This document shows, piece after piece, positions 25,239-34,750 of a stretch of DNA of 39,467 bases (position 1 is its first letter; each line of letters starts with the position of its first letter). A program made the translations under genes and the position numbers. The stretch covers positions 1 to 39,467 of the forward strand of contig JAMCVM010000179.1 in NCBI GenBank assembly GCA_023475835.1, given 5' to 3'. Below the pieces are notes generated by a model that saw only the letters and a program-made list of their open reading frames with translations, was not told where the DNA came from and ran no database searches. The stretch comes from Bacillota bacterium (GTDB taxonomy: Bacteria; Bacillota; Sulfobacillia; Sulfobacillales; Sulfobacillaceae).

Positions 25239-26561
25239 TTACGAGGGGGGAGCCGTCTTGATCGCCTGATTGATCTCATACACCATGTGGTTCACGCCCT
25301 TATAGGTCGGCACTTTATCCATCAAAATGTCGTTCCACTCCGCAGTAATCACATTATCGGCATTACTCGCCCAAGTCGACAAGAACTTACCAGGATTCTT
25401 CAGCGGGGCGGTCAGTTCATATTTTACCGACTGACCCACCGAAGCTTCTCCATCCTTTTTCAGCGTGTTGAAGTAGGAAGAAGCCGCGGGAACATAGGCG
25501 GGTGACGCCACCGGGTGTTCGCCCAGCATGGTGCCAAGACCGTCGGTATCGAGATATGATAGCACCAGCCAGACCGCACTGGGATCGGCGATGTTGGACG
25601 GTGAAGCTATTCCGACCGCGTCGTAAGGCTGAACATTCCTTTTGACAATCGGCTGTGGTGCCCATCCCCATTGAAACTTAGGACTATCCTGCAAGATGCT
25701 CGTCGTAAGCCACTGGCCGCCGCCCATCATGGGAACCGTGCCCGTGGCAAACACGGCGGTGGAATTCGAGACCGTATACGTCGGAGGCGCTACGGAACCG
25801 TTCTTGATCGCCTTCACCATCAGTTCCGTCCCATCGATGAGTTGTTTCGCGGCCGTAATCTTCGTGGGATCCGCGATGCGGTTCTCGAAAGGCACACCAC
25901 CCGCCGATTCAGCGTATTGGCCCATATACCAGACATCGTTATTCGGGGTAATTACGCCATAGCGGGTGACTTTCGATCCAGACTTTTGCGTCAGCACCTG
26001 GGCGTCATGGTAGAACTGGGCGTAGGTCCATCCGACCTTCGGTAGCGGCAAGTGTGCCGCCTTAAAGAGATTGGCGTTATAGTAGTAGCCGTACGTGTTC
26101 ATCATGGTAGGCAGTCCATAGAGTTGCCCATTGACCCGCCAGTTCACCACGGCATCGGGGGCGAACTTTTTAAGACTAAACCATGGCACCCCGGGGTTCT
26201 TCGCATATTTTGTCCAGTTGTACAGAAGCTTCTGGGCTCCCCAGTCCTGTTCGTGTTCGTTGCCTGACCAAAACAGGTCCGGAAGGTTGTGCGCCGTAAA
26301 CATGGTATCGAGCTTCTGGTAATAATCACTCGAAGGCGTCGGGATATTTTTGACGTGAATCCACGGATACTTTTTCTCGAGCGGTTTCATCGCATTCAGA
26401 ATCAATTGATTGGTGTGAGCGCTTTGCCACGTCATCAACGTCACCGTCACCGGCTTGTGGCCATCAATAAGACGGGGATGGGCGGAAACGGTTCCTACGG
26501 TGCCCATGATAAGGCTGGTGGCGGCCACCAGGCCGACTGAGACTTTCCCATAACCCTTCAT
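25239..26561 (-). CDS. Sugar ABC transporter substrate-binding protein (family 1)
   Basis: A 440-residue extracellular binding protein. The signal peptide (MKGYGKVSVGLVAATSLIMG, ending VSA-HP) is clear, and no lipobox cysteine follows. Family 1 features are VTLMTWQSAHTNQ at the mature N-terminus, LPDLFWSGNEHEQDWGAQKLLYN, and YGLPTMMNTYGYYYNANLFK followed by TYAQFYHDAQVLTQK. A strong AAGGAGG precedes the ATG. Its likely ligand is an alpha-1,6-mannooligosaccharide, inferred from neighbouring GH76 and GH125 genes. Confidence 0.93.
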   Translation of the reverse strand: MKGYGKVSVGLVAATSLIMGTVGTVSAHPRLIDGHKPVTVTLMTWQSAHTNQLILNAMKPLEKKYPWIHVKNIPTPSSDYYQKLDTMFTAHNLPDLFWSGNEHEQDWGAQKLLYNWTKYAKNPGVPWFSLKKFAPDAVVNWRVNGQLYGLPTMMNTYGYYYNANLFKAAHLPLPKVGWTYAQFYHDAQVLTQKSGSKVTRYGVITPNNDVWYMGQYAESAGGVPFENRIADPTKITAAKQLIDGTELMVKAIKNGSVAPPTYTVSNSTAVFATGTVPMMGGGQWLTTSILQDSPKFQWGWAPQPIVKRNVQPYDAVGIASPSNIADPSAVWLVLSYLDTDGLGTMLGEHPVASPAYVPAASSYFNTLKKDGEASVGQSVKYELTAPLKNPGKFLSTWASNADNVITAEWNDILMDKVPTYKGVNHMVYEINQAIKTAPPS

Positions 26562-26700
26562 TGCTGTCCTCCTTGTTTTGTTCGCACTTACTCACGCTAT
26601 GGTGCCGCTCAAACTTTCAAGCGTCCCGGTAAAATGAGGCTCAAACCTGGAACCTGTGGGTCTGTTCTATTCCACATCCCTCCTTTCACGTGCCGTCCTC

Positions 26701-27579
26701 CTAGCGGAGGGAGGCGCTGCCCAAAGAACCCAGCCCTTGCATAAAGTACTTTTGGGCCACAAAGAAGATCATCAGCGGGGGAAGCATGTAGATGAGATCG
26801 GTGGCCATATATTCATTCCAGGGCGTGTTGTAGATCCCACTAAAGGAAGCCATGCCGAGAGAGAGCGTCCATTTAGGCTGTGAGTACAAATAGACTAAGG
26901 GTTGCAAGTAGTCGTTCCACGCCCCTTGGAAGGAGAAAATGGCCATGGTAATCCACACCGGTCGAGTCATCGGAATCATGATCCGGGTCAAAATAGTGAA
27001 ATGTCCGGCCCCATCTAATTTGGCCGCTTCATCTAAGGATCGGGGTACCGAAAAGTAGTATTGACGGGCCAGAAAAATAAAGAAGGGATTCCCAAACCAT
27101 GCCGGCACAATCAGCGGCAACCAGGTGTTGTACCAACCAATGCTGAGATACAGGCGAAACATCGGAATCAGGCTCACAATACCTGGAAGCATCATGCTGC
27201 CCACGAAGACGTAAAACCAGATTTTTCGGCCGGGAAAACGAATTCGCGACAGCCCATATCCGACAAACATGGAACTGGCCACGGAACCGATGGTCGACAA
27301 GGCGGCAATGATGGCGGTGTTGATAAACAAGCGAGAAAAGTGGACGGCGCGCATTCCCGCCCCAAAGTTTGCCAGGTCAAAGCTGTGAGGAATGAACTGC
27401 GGCGGCAAATGATAAATCCCGTTATTGGTTTTGAGCGCTGTCGTGATCATCCAAAAGAATGGCAAGAGCATGATTACCGAAAATCCTACAATCATCACCA
27501 CCACCACCAGCTGCCGACTCGTCCATCGACTCCGGTGCCGAGTGGGACCCACCGGTATCGCCTTTTCCGTGTTGACCAT
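26701..27579 (-). CDS. Sugar ABC transporter permease (MalG/AraQ type)
   Basis: A 292-residue permease with about six membrane helices, starting with VVVMIVGFSVIMLLPFFWMI. The coupling motif is LDEAAKLDGAGHFTILTRIM followed by PMTRP, and the C-terminus has the usual PPLMIFFVAQKYFMQGL. GAGGG lies eight bases before ATG 27579, and only 12 bp separate it from the preceding permease gene. Confidence 0.94.
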   Translation of the reverse strand: MVNTEKAIPVGPTRHRSRWTSRQLVVVVMIVGFSVIMLLPFFWMITTALKTNNGIYHLPPQFIPHSFDLANFGAGMRAVHFSRLFINTAIIAALSTIGSVASSMFVGYGLSRIRFPGRKIWFYVFVGSMMLPGIVSLIPMFRLYLSIGWYNTWLPLIVPAWFGNPFFIFLARQYYFSVPRSLDEAAKLDGAGHFTILTRIMIPMTRPVWITMAIFSFQGAWNDYLQPLVYLYSQPKWTLSLGMASFSGIYNTPWNEYMATDLIYMLPPLMIFFVAQKYFMQGLGSLGSASLR

Positions 27580-27591
27580 TAGAATGCCCTC

Positions 27592-28503
27592 CTATTCACT
27601 GTCATTTTCGGTATAGACCCACATCGAGGAAAGACGAAACGTAAAGATGGTGATAATGATGATGGCAATGAAAAGCACCCAGACTTGCGCTTCCGCCAAG
27701 CCGAATTGCTGATTCTGAAATGCATTTTCATAAATGCTGTACATGAAGAGGTTGGTCGAGAAGCCGGGGCCGCCGCTCGTCAGAACGGCCGGTTGGTTAA
27801 ACGCCTGCATCGAGCCAATGATGCCCATGACCAGAAGTAGAAATAAGATGGGGCTAATCAGGGGTAAAGTCAAACGGCGAAAGATGGCGAAATCTCCTCC
27901 ACCGTCGAGCCGGGCGGCCTCATAGAGTTCCTGGGGCACAGATTGCAGTCCCGCCAGAAAAATGATCATCGTTCCGCCCACACCCCACAGCCCGATAATC
28001 ACAATCGCGGGCAGCGCCATGGTGTAACTCCCCAGCCACATGCTGGTCGGCAAGTGGAGCGCGCGCAAGACTTCATTAGCAAATCCAAACTTGGGATCGT
28101 AAATGAACTTCCACAAAGTCAATGTGGCAATCGACGGCAGTACCACCGGAAGGTAGAAGATAGTACGGAACACGCGAATGCCGCGAAGTTTTCGATTCAA
28201 CAGCATCGCCAAGGCCAGGCCTAAAATCAGTGAGGAGGGAACTGACATTAAAACAAACAGGCCTGTCGCCTTGAGGGATGGCCAAAACGCGATATCATGC
28301 ACAAATAAATAGACGTAGTTTTGGAGACCAACGAACACGGGCGTGCTGACGCCGTTCCACGCGGTCAAGCCGTAGTACACTGAGGTCACCAATGGATACA
28401 GGACGAAGACGCCCAACCCAATCAGCGAAGGCAGGATAAAGAGGTATCCGATCAGCGCATCATGGTTGCGATGCCTTTTGTGTCGTACTGGGTGCTGTAC
28501 CAC
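27592..28503 (-). CDS. Sugar ABC transporter permease (MalF/UgpA type)
   Basis: A permease of about 303 residues with six predicted helices, an N-terminal YLFILPSLIGLGVFVLYPL and the coupling motif LYEAARLDGGGDFAIFRRLT followed by LPLISP. GTG 28503 is preferred as start because GGAGG lies seven bases upstream; the ATG at 28509 almost touches the ribosome site. No ATPase gene is found in the cluster, so the importer must borrow a shared MsmX-type ATPase. Confidence 0.93.
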   Translation of the reverse strand: MVQHPVRHKRHRNHDALIGYLFILPSLIGLGVFVLYPLVTSVYYGLTAWNGVSTPVFVGLQNYVYLFVHDIAFWPSLKATGLFVLMSVPSSLILGLALAMLLNRKLRGIRVFRTIFYLPVVLPSIATLTLWKFIYDPKFGFANEVLRALHLPTSMWLGSYTMALPAIVIIGLWGVGGTMIIFLAGLQSVPQELYEAARLDGGGDFAIFRRLTLPLISPILFLLLVMGIIGSMQAFNQPAVLTSGGPGFSTNLFMYSIYENAFQNQQFGLAEAQVWVLFIAIIIITIFTFRLSSMWVYTENDSE

Positions 28504-28562
28504 AATCATTCCTCCCTAGGATGGATGGCTCGTTGTTGTTTCGCGGCAGCGATCGGGCCGCG

Positions 28563-31526
28563 TCACTTCGTTTGGTTTTGGGCGGTGGCGAGCATTCCGA
28601 AAAGGCGCAAGGTCCCTCCTTGAGTTAAGAGATCCACGCCCACTGCGGGATTGTTGAGGCCCGTCCAGTTACTACCATACACCCCACTGGAAAAGCGATC
28701 ATATCGAATGGCGAGGCTCGCCTGCCGGTCGAGGGGTATCAGCCACTCGGGATTATGACTGGTTTCCCACAACATATCGAAGCCCCGCAGCAAGATGGCG
28801 TTAAACGGCGCATTCGATGTTCCCGCATCTTCGACTAACACGCCGTCTAAAGGGTCGACGAAGGCCGAAATTGCGGCGACTCCTAGCTGTTCGGCTCGGT
28901 CAAGATAGAGCACGTTGCCCGTGGCGCGATAGAGTAAAACGTCCGCTTGCAGAGCGACACCCGTATCGTAGGTATAGGGAGTCCCCGCGACGACCCCAGA
29001 AAGGCTCATGCTGTCGTTGTAGATGCCATTAAGTCCGCGCATGTACGTCCGGTCCCACGTGGATATCGTCGTCGCCCAAGATAAGTCCTTGGGATTTTTC
29101 GTCACCAGATACAGCCGAAGCACTGCATCCAGGAAACTCCCCGTCGCGGTTTGGGTCCGGCCTTGGGTATCCTCGTTGAAGTATTCGCCACCCGCCGGAG
29201 GGTCGGAGGTATTCCAACCACTTTCTAGAAACGTCGTATCCACCTCCGCTTCCTTCAAGAACGTCGGGTTCTTGGTGTCTTGGTAGGCACGAATGAGGTC
29301 CGAATCGGTCCACCCGTTATCATCAAAATAGGCCGTGCCACCCCCGCCGCTCGCGACGTAAGACTCATACCCTGGGGGAGTGAGGTAGACGTTATAGTAT
29401 TGCTCTAACCCTTTATTGGCGGCAGCCAACGCCTGGCTCACGGCGGATGAGCCTAACACCGAAGCACTCGCCGTAATTCCGGCCATCGCCTGCGTGAACG
29501 GCCACAGGTAGGAGTACATTAACTGCGGCCCCTTCGGAGAGGGAAGATTTTCTAGCGGGTAGTAGAGTTCAACATAGAGATCGGTGCCGGACGCCTCATA
29601 GGTCGTTTGCATCGCGGACAGGAGGTCCCGGTCCGCCACGGCGTAATTCGGGGTGGGAGGCGCCTTGGGTAGCACCCCCTTAAGCGCCCAGTCCCAAAGC
29701 GCGGTCGTCACTGGCATATGATCTTGGGTATGCCGAGCCACTGACAACGTGGTCAGAACCACCCGGCCCTGACCATCCCGGGCTCCTATGGCCACCGGCT
29801 GCATGCGAGTGCCTACCTGACCCTCAGCCAGCGACTGATACACCGAGGGGGCCTGGTAATACGCAGCGGCCGCCTGATCCCAACTTTCAGTGGTTCCGTT
29901 CCAGACGACTTGGTTGACCGTCGCCGGGGTAATAGTCACAGCCAAAGACGCTGGCAAGGGAGCGGATTCCTGGTCACCAAGGTCAATAAATCGCCCTCCA
30001 TGGTTAAGCCACGTCTGAAACTCGCTGGCATGTTTACTGAATCCTTGTTTATAGCCATTTTGATCCGAAAACCCACTATCGGACATCACTAAGACTTGAA
30101 AGGTATCGAGGTTGGCCCATAAGTCTGCCCGCGGATAAAAATCTTCGGCGTGGTTCGGTTTGTACCAGAAGAGGCTGACATTGTACCCCATTTGTGTCAA
30201 TTGCCAGGCTGCATTTAATTCCAGATCGGCTTCGTTGCTGACTGGGGTCGCTGGCTTGGATGAGGAAATGATGGTTTTCGGATCGCTAACCAATACCGCT
30301 ACCCGAATCCCGTGTTGCATTGGAATCGTGGGATCGAGACTAGCCACGGTCGGGGCTGTCACCGTTTGAGACTGGGTTCCAATAGCGGTCACGGCCGACT
30401 TCCAACCGAATCCTATCATATGATGACGCAAGAGACTGTCGGTGGCCAAGAGATAGCGGGCGGTCACGGCAACGCTGGAAGCATTCGCCCCCCGTTCGAA
30501 TGTTCCTGTCTCTGGTCCCACCGGAGGATGGGCCAAGGTGCCGAATCCCCCATCTGGGTTTTGCAAGGTCAGTCCGTAGTGATATTGCATTTCTGCCATA
30601 TCCGGCAGGTCCGCATGCACACTAGCGATCACGTCATTGAAGGTGCTAATCCCGTTTGCCCAGTCCATCCAGGTGTAGTAGCCGGGGCCGGCTTTAGCCC
30701 CGTATCCTTGATACGCAAAACCGAGTTCAAATAGGGCACCCACCTCACGCTGAGCGGCGACCTGATTCGTCTGCAAATTCCACAGAGTAGCCGATATAAA
30801 GTCGGTTGTCGTCGAGCGGCTGATCCCGTTATCGTTTAATAGCGCCGCGGTCGCTCGATGAGCATCCGTCGTCCACAAAAGATGCTCTGCGTTCGTTCCT
30901 GCCACGTCTCCCGCGAGGGTCAGTGCGGTGATGGCCACTGCGTTAGCCTCAGCGGGACCTGCCGGTGCGTTGACTGCCGCGGTAAACGATCCCCATACGG
31001 GTGAAGCGAAGGTGGTCAGGGCCCGGGCGCCTCGGGTGATGGCACTCATGAGCGTAGCCCGTTCACTAGCCGGAGACAGTTCAGCCACCGTGGCCAGAGC
31101 CCACAGCACGTGGGCACTGGCCCCAAGAGTCGCCGTCGCCGACGGATTCAAGCTCTGATTCCAGCCTCCTCCGACCGCCTGCTCCTGGTCGAGACGCTGA
31201 GCAATCCCCTCTGCGATAGCTAGGTGGCCATTTTCTGCGAGAGCCACGGCAACATAGGCGCTGGTATTGGCCGGGGTGGAGAGCCCGTGGCTTCTCTTTA
31301 TTCGTCCGTGGACAGAAACATGAGCCTCGACGTACCCCAGGGCTTTTTGATAGGCGGTGGTATAACTTTCCGGAGTCGACGCGTTGAGCGCAACCGGCAG
31401 AATTGGAGCAGATACCGACACGCTGCTAGCGTTTGACGGTATCGTGGGATCCGCTGCCCACACTGTTCCTGTCGTCCCGATTAAGAGAAAGATTCCTAGC
31501 GATACCGCCATCCCTTGGCGCAGCAT
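28563..31526 (-). CDS. Secreted three-domain protein: toroid-like, Rossmann-like, GH76
   Basis: A 987-residue secreted protein; start ATG 31526 after AAGGGGAGA. The signal peptide ends near VWA-ADP. Residues ~45-400 are helical repeats with QEQAVGGGWNQSL, TLGASAHVLWALA and LTLQNPDGGFGT, reminiscent of alpha/alpha-toroid (terpene-cyclase/prenyltransferase-like) domains. Residues ~405-640 look like an alpha/beta Rossmann or class I amidotransferase-like domain (IRVAVLVSDP, WQLTQMGYNVSLFWYKPNHA, FQVLVMSDSGFSDQ, HGGRFIDLGD). Residues ~660-987 form a GH76-type domain with the aspartate pair D735-D736 in YFDDNGW, then YTYDTGVALQADVLLYRATG. It probably cuts alpha-1,6-mannan outside the cell. The roles of the first two domains are unknown. 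It is the downstream member of a tandem pair, 60 bp before the importer genes. Confidence 0.85.
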   Translation of the reverse strand: MLRQGMAVSLGIFLLIGTTGTVWAADPTIPSNASSVSVSAPILPVALNASTPESYTTAYQKALGYVEAHVSVHGRIKRSHGLSTPANTSAYVAVALAENGHLAIAEGIAQRLDQEQAVGGGWNQSLNPSATATLGASAHVLWALATVAELSPASERATLMSAITRGARALTTFASPVWGSFTAAVNAPAGPAEANAVAITALTLAGDVAGTNAEHLLWTTDAHRATAALLNDNGISRSTTTDFISATLWNLQTNQVAAQREVGALFELGFAYQGYGAKAGPGYYTWMDWANGISTFNDVIASVHADLPDMAEMQYHYGLTLQNPDGGFGTLAHPPVGPETGTFERGANASSVAVTARYLLATDSLLRHHMIGFGWKSAVTAIGTQSQTVTAPTVASLDPTIPMQHGIRVAVLVSDPKTIISSSKPATPVSNEADLELNAAWQLTQMGYNVSLFWYKPNHAEDFYPRADLWANLDTFQVLVMSDSGFSDQNGYKQGFSKHASEFQTWLNHGGRFIDLGDQESAPLPASLAVTITPATVNQVVWNGTTESWDQAAAAYYQAPSVYQSLAEGQVGTRMQPVAIGARDGQGRVVLTTLSVARHTQDHMPVTTALWDWALKGVLPKAPPTPNYAVADRDLLSAMQTTYEASGTDLYVELYYPLENLPSPKGPQLMYSYLWPFTQAMAGITASASVLGSSAVSQALAAANKGLEQYYNVYLTPPGYESYVASGGGGTAYFDDNGWTDSDLIRAYQDTKNPTFLKEAEVDTTFLESGWNTSDPPAGGEYFNEDTQGRTQTATGSFLDAVLRLYLVTKNPKDLSWATTISTWDRTYMRGLNGIYNDSMSLSGVVAGTPYTYDTGVALQADVLLYRATGNVLYLDRAEQLGVAAISAFVDPLDGVLVEDAGTSNAPFNAILLRGFDMLWETSHNPEWLIPLDRQASLAIRYDRFSSGVYGSNWTGLNNPAVGVDLLTQGGTLRLFGMLATAQNQTK

Positions 31527-31559
31527 TTCGTTCTCCCCTTCTCTGCCGAGGTGAGCCAC

Positions 31560-31733
31560 GGTTTTTTACCATCTCTGGCGAAAGCAATTGCTACAAGCCC
31601 TACACTCCGGCATTTTTCTCTAGTTATTTAAAAATCCAGTCGTCCACCCTAATCGAGGGGGTCCGCGATCAGAGGACCTGGCACTCCTAGCCGTCTTCGG
31701 CCGCGCTCTGACCCGGTCCATTGCCGCCTGATA
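31560..31733 (-). other. 174-bp spacer between the tandem secreted-protein genes
   Basis: No gene. A short G/C-rich inverted segment lies around 31660-31720 (GGTCC...GGACC and CCGTCTTCGGCCGCG), but there is no clear U-tract or strong promoter. Read-through from the first gene to the second is likely. Confidence 0.35.
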
Positions 31734-34685
31734 TCACTGCAGCAAATTCTTGGACCCCAGCCCCGGAGGAAACGTTCCCAGAGTGGAAAGCATTCCGAAA
31801 AGGCGGAGTGTTGCGCCTTGGGTCAGCAAGTCTACCGCAACCGAAGGTTGGTTGAGCCCTGTCCAATCTTCTCCATAGATCCCGTTGGGCAGTCGATCGT
31901 ATCGCGCCGCAAGTTCACCCTGGCGCTCGAGGGGGACGAGCCAGGACGGATTATGATCCGTCTCCCACAGCATGTAGAGGCCCCGCAGATAAATCACATT
32001 GAAAGGCGCATTGGAGGTGCCTGCATTTTCTACCAACACCCCGTTTAAGGGGTCAACAAAGGCCGTGATGGAGGCGACCGCTAATTGCTCAGCGCGCTCC
32101 AAATACCCGGGGTTTCCTGTGGCTCGGTAAAACAGTACATCGGCTTGTAATATCACTCCGGTATCGTAGGTGTAGGGGGTGCCACTGACGGCTCCCGCGG
32201 CGCTCATGGTATCTTCATAGATGCCGTTTAACGACCGCATGTACGTTCTGTCCCAGGTAGAGACCGTCTCAGCCCATGTCAAATAGTCGGGATTCTTGGT
32301 GACTAGATATAGCCGCAAGAGCCCGTCCATAAAACTTCCGGTCGAGGTCTGCGTCCGACCGCTCCCGGCCGTAACATTCCAATTCTCACCCCCCGGCGGT
32401 GGATTGGTTTGATTCCATCCGCTCTCCAAGAAGCCGATATCAGCTTGGGCGGCACTGAGAAACTGAGGGTTACTCGTATCCTGATAAGCCCGCAATAAAT
32501 CAAGCACGGTCCACCCATTGTCATCATAGTAAGCGATGCCTCCGCCAAGACTGGCCACATAGGACTCATACCCAGGAGGCGTTAGCGCCGAGTCGTAATA
32601 GGCTTGTAACCCATTGAGGTCATCGGTCAAGGCGGTGTTCAGGGTCGGTCTCGGAAGTGCCGAGGCACTGGCGGTCACTCCGGCCATGGCCTGAGTGAAT
32701 GTATACAGATACGAGTACGGGTTTTGCGGAACGGTGGGATTCGAGAGCTCACGGTACAAGTCGGTGCCGAGCACCCCGTAGACGGACTGCATGGCCGCAT
32801 ATAACGTTTGGTCAAGCGTGGGATACGATGGGTTCGGAGCCATCGTGGGTGGCATCCCTTGCGTAGCCCAATTCCATAAAAACTGGGTAATCGGCAAATG
32901 GTCTTGGCGGTGGCTGGCAACGTTTAAGGTTGTTAACACGATCCGCCCCTGACCCACCTGAGCACCCACCGCAACGGGCACTGCTGCCGACCCTGACGAT
33001 CCCGTGATCAACGTTTGGTATCCGGCATCTTGACTGTAAAAGGCGCTGGCCGCATCCGACCAATCCAACGAAGCACCCTGTAAGGACACTTGGTCGATTG
33101 ACTCCGGAGTTAGTTGCACGGCCAAAGGCCCCGGTAAGGGAATGGGCCCGTTATCCCCTAAATCAACCAAACGACCGCCGGCTTGTAACCAGCTAGTCAG
33201 TGTGCTCGCGTTACTGGCAAACGCGGTCTTATAGCCATTTTGGTCTTGAAATCCGTTGTCAGAGACAACCACGGCTTGAAAGGTATTGAGACTTGGCCAT
33301 AAGTCCGACAACGGATAATAATTCTCAGCGTGATTGGGCTTATACCAGAATAGAGTGACCTGATACCCGAGTTGCGTCAATTGCCATGCGGCATTGAGCT
33401 CGAGATTGGCTTCATTCGTCCCGTCCGTGGCCGGATTTTCGGTTGACACGGTGGTCGATGGGTCGCTAACCACTACGGCGACTCGAATCCCGTCTTGCAT
33501 GGGAATCGTAGGATCCAGCGAGGCGACTGGAGGCGCCGCTACCGTCATCGTCCCGAGAGCGCGGGACACCACGGCTGATTTCCAACCGAATCCGATCTCC
33601 CGGGCTTGCAAGAGGTCGTCTGTGGCCAGCAGATAGTGACTGGTTACCGACACACTAGACGCGTTGGGTCCGCTTGCGAACCCGCCTGTCTCGGGGCCAA
33701 CCGGAGGATGAGCTGACGTGCCGAATCCGCCATCGGCGTTTTGCAGCGTCAATCCGTAGTTGTACTGCATTTCGGCGTTGTCAGGCAACCCCGCATTCAC
33801 ACTAGCTATTACATCGTTGAAGGTGCTAACGCCATCGGTCCAGTCCATCCCGGAATAGTATCCGGGCCCGCTCTTGGCTCCGTAGCCCTGGTACGCAAAC
33901 CCCAGGTCAGGCATCGCTCCTACCGCTCGTTGAGCGGCCACTTGGTTGGGATCCAAGTTCCACGCCACGGCGGCCAAAAAATCTCGGGTACTGACGCGGC
34001 TAACGCCAGAGTCATTGAGCAAGGCGCTGTCCGCCTGATTGGCCATGAGAGACCACTGTTGCGCCTGTAAACCGCCGACCAAACCCGCCACCTGACGTAA
34101 TGCCACGATCGCGATGGCATTATCTTCGGCCGATCCTACCACCGCATCCGAATTGCTAAACGTGCCCCAGGCAGGGGAATTAAAGGCGGACAAGGCATTG
34201 GCGCCAGTCGTCATGGCCGGAGTCAGCGTCTCGACCGAGGCGTTTCCCCCATAGCCTGCGACCTCGCTAAGTGCCCAGAGGACTCGAGCGCTAGCTCCTA
34301 AGGTGGGTGCTTCGCCAGCATCGAGTGACTGATTCCATCCGCCGTTGGCATTTTCCGTTTGTACTAAATACTGGGCGATCGCTTCAGCAATCGCCACCTG
34401 CCCATTTTCGGCCAACGCGACGGCCGCCCACGCCGTACTGTCCGCTGAAGCCGGTTGCCCGTTGCCTGCGGTCACCATTCCTTGCAAAGAAACATGTTCT
34501 TCAAGATAGGAGAGCGCACTTTGATAGGCAGACGAATAGCTGGACGGGGTAGAAGCGACTAGTTGAATCGACTGATATGGACTGTTACCCGCGAAAGGCG
34601 GTCCCGGCGGGGCAGCCGCCATGGCCGCTCCGCCCCCAAACAAGAGAGCAACCGAAGAAATCCACGGAAATGCTCTGCTCACCAT
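31734..34685 (-). CDS. Secreted three-domain protein, paralogue of the 28563-31526 protein
   Basis: A 983-residue secreted protein; GGGAGGT lies six bases before ATG 34685 and a signal peptide ends near AMA-AAP. It matches the neighbour along its whole length with the same domain order: toroid-like helical repeats (TENANGGWNQSL, TLGASARVLWALSEV, LTLQNADGGFGT), a Rossmann/amidotransferase-like centre (IRVAVVVSDP, FWYKPNHAENYYP, AGGRLVDLGDNGP) and a C-terminal GH76-type domain with D721-D722 in YYDDNGW, and YTYDTGVILQADVLFYRATG. By eye more than half of positions are identical. It is the first gene of the mannan cluster and is preceded by an AT-rich promoter region. No cell-wall anchor or transmembrane C-terminus is visible, so it should be released or loosely bound. 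Confidence 0.85.
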   Translation of the reverse strand: MVSRAFPWISSVALLFGGGAAMAAAPPGPPFAGNSPYQSIQLVASTPSSYSSAYQSALSYLEEHVSLQGMVTAGNGQPASADSTAWAAVALAENGQVAIAEAIAQYLVQTENANGGWNQSLDAGEAPTLGASARVLWALSEVAGYGGNASVETLTPAMTTGANALSAFNSPAWGTFSNSDAVVGSAEDNAIAIVALRQVAGLVGGLQAQQWSLMANQADSALLNDSGVSRVSTRDFLAAVAWNLDPNQVAAQRAVGAMPDLGFAYQGYGAKSGPGYYSGMDWTDGVSTFNDVIASVNAGLPDNAEMQYNYGLTLQNADGGFGTSAHPPVGPETGGFASGPNASSVSVTSHYLLATDDLLQAREIGFGWKSAVVSRALGTMTVAAPPVASLDPTIPMQDGIRVAVVVSDPSTTVSTENPATDGTNEANLELNAAWQLTQLGYQVTLFWYKPNHAENYYPLSDLWPSLNTFQAVVVSDNGFQDQNGYKTAFASNASTLTSWLQAGGRLVDLGDNGPIPLPGPLAVQLTPESIDQVSLQGASLDWSDAASAFYSQDAGYQTLITGSSGSAAVPVAVGAQVGQGRIVLTTLNVASHRQDHLPITQFLWNWATQGMPPTMAPNPSYPTLDQTLYAAMQSVYGVLGTDLYRELSNPTVPQNPYSYLYTFTQAMAGVTASASALPRPTLNTALTDDLNGLQAYYDSALTPPGYESYVASLGGGIAYYDDNGWTVLDLLRAYQDTSNPQFLSAAQADIGFLESGWNQTNPPPGGENWNVTAGSGRTQTSTGSFMDGLLRLYLVTKNPDYLTWAETVSTWDRTYMRSLNGIYEDTMSAAGAVSGTPYTYDTGVILQADVLFYRATGNPGYLERAEQLAVASITAFVDPLNGVLVENAGTSNAPFNVIYLRGLYMLWETDHNPSWLVPLERQGELAARYDRLPNGIYGEDWTGLNQPSVAVDLLTQGATLRLFGMLSTLGTFPPGLGSKNLLQ

Positions 34686-34750
34686 ATGTAACCTCCCTAT
34701 CGGTGCCGATAAAGGTATGTGTTAGATAATCAGGTAATCCAACTTACAGT

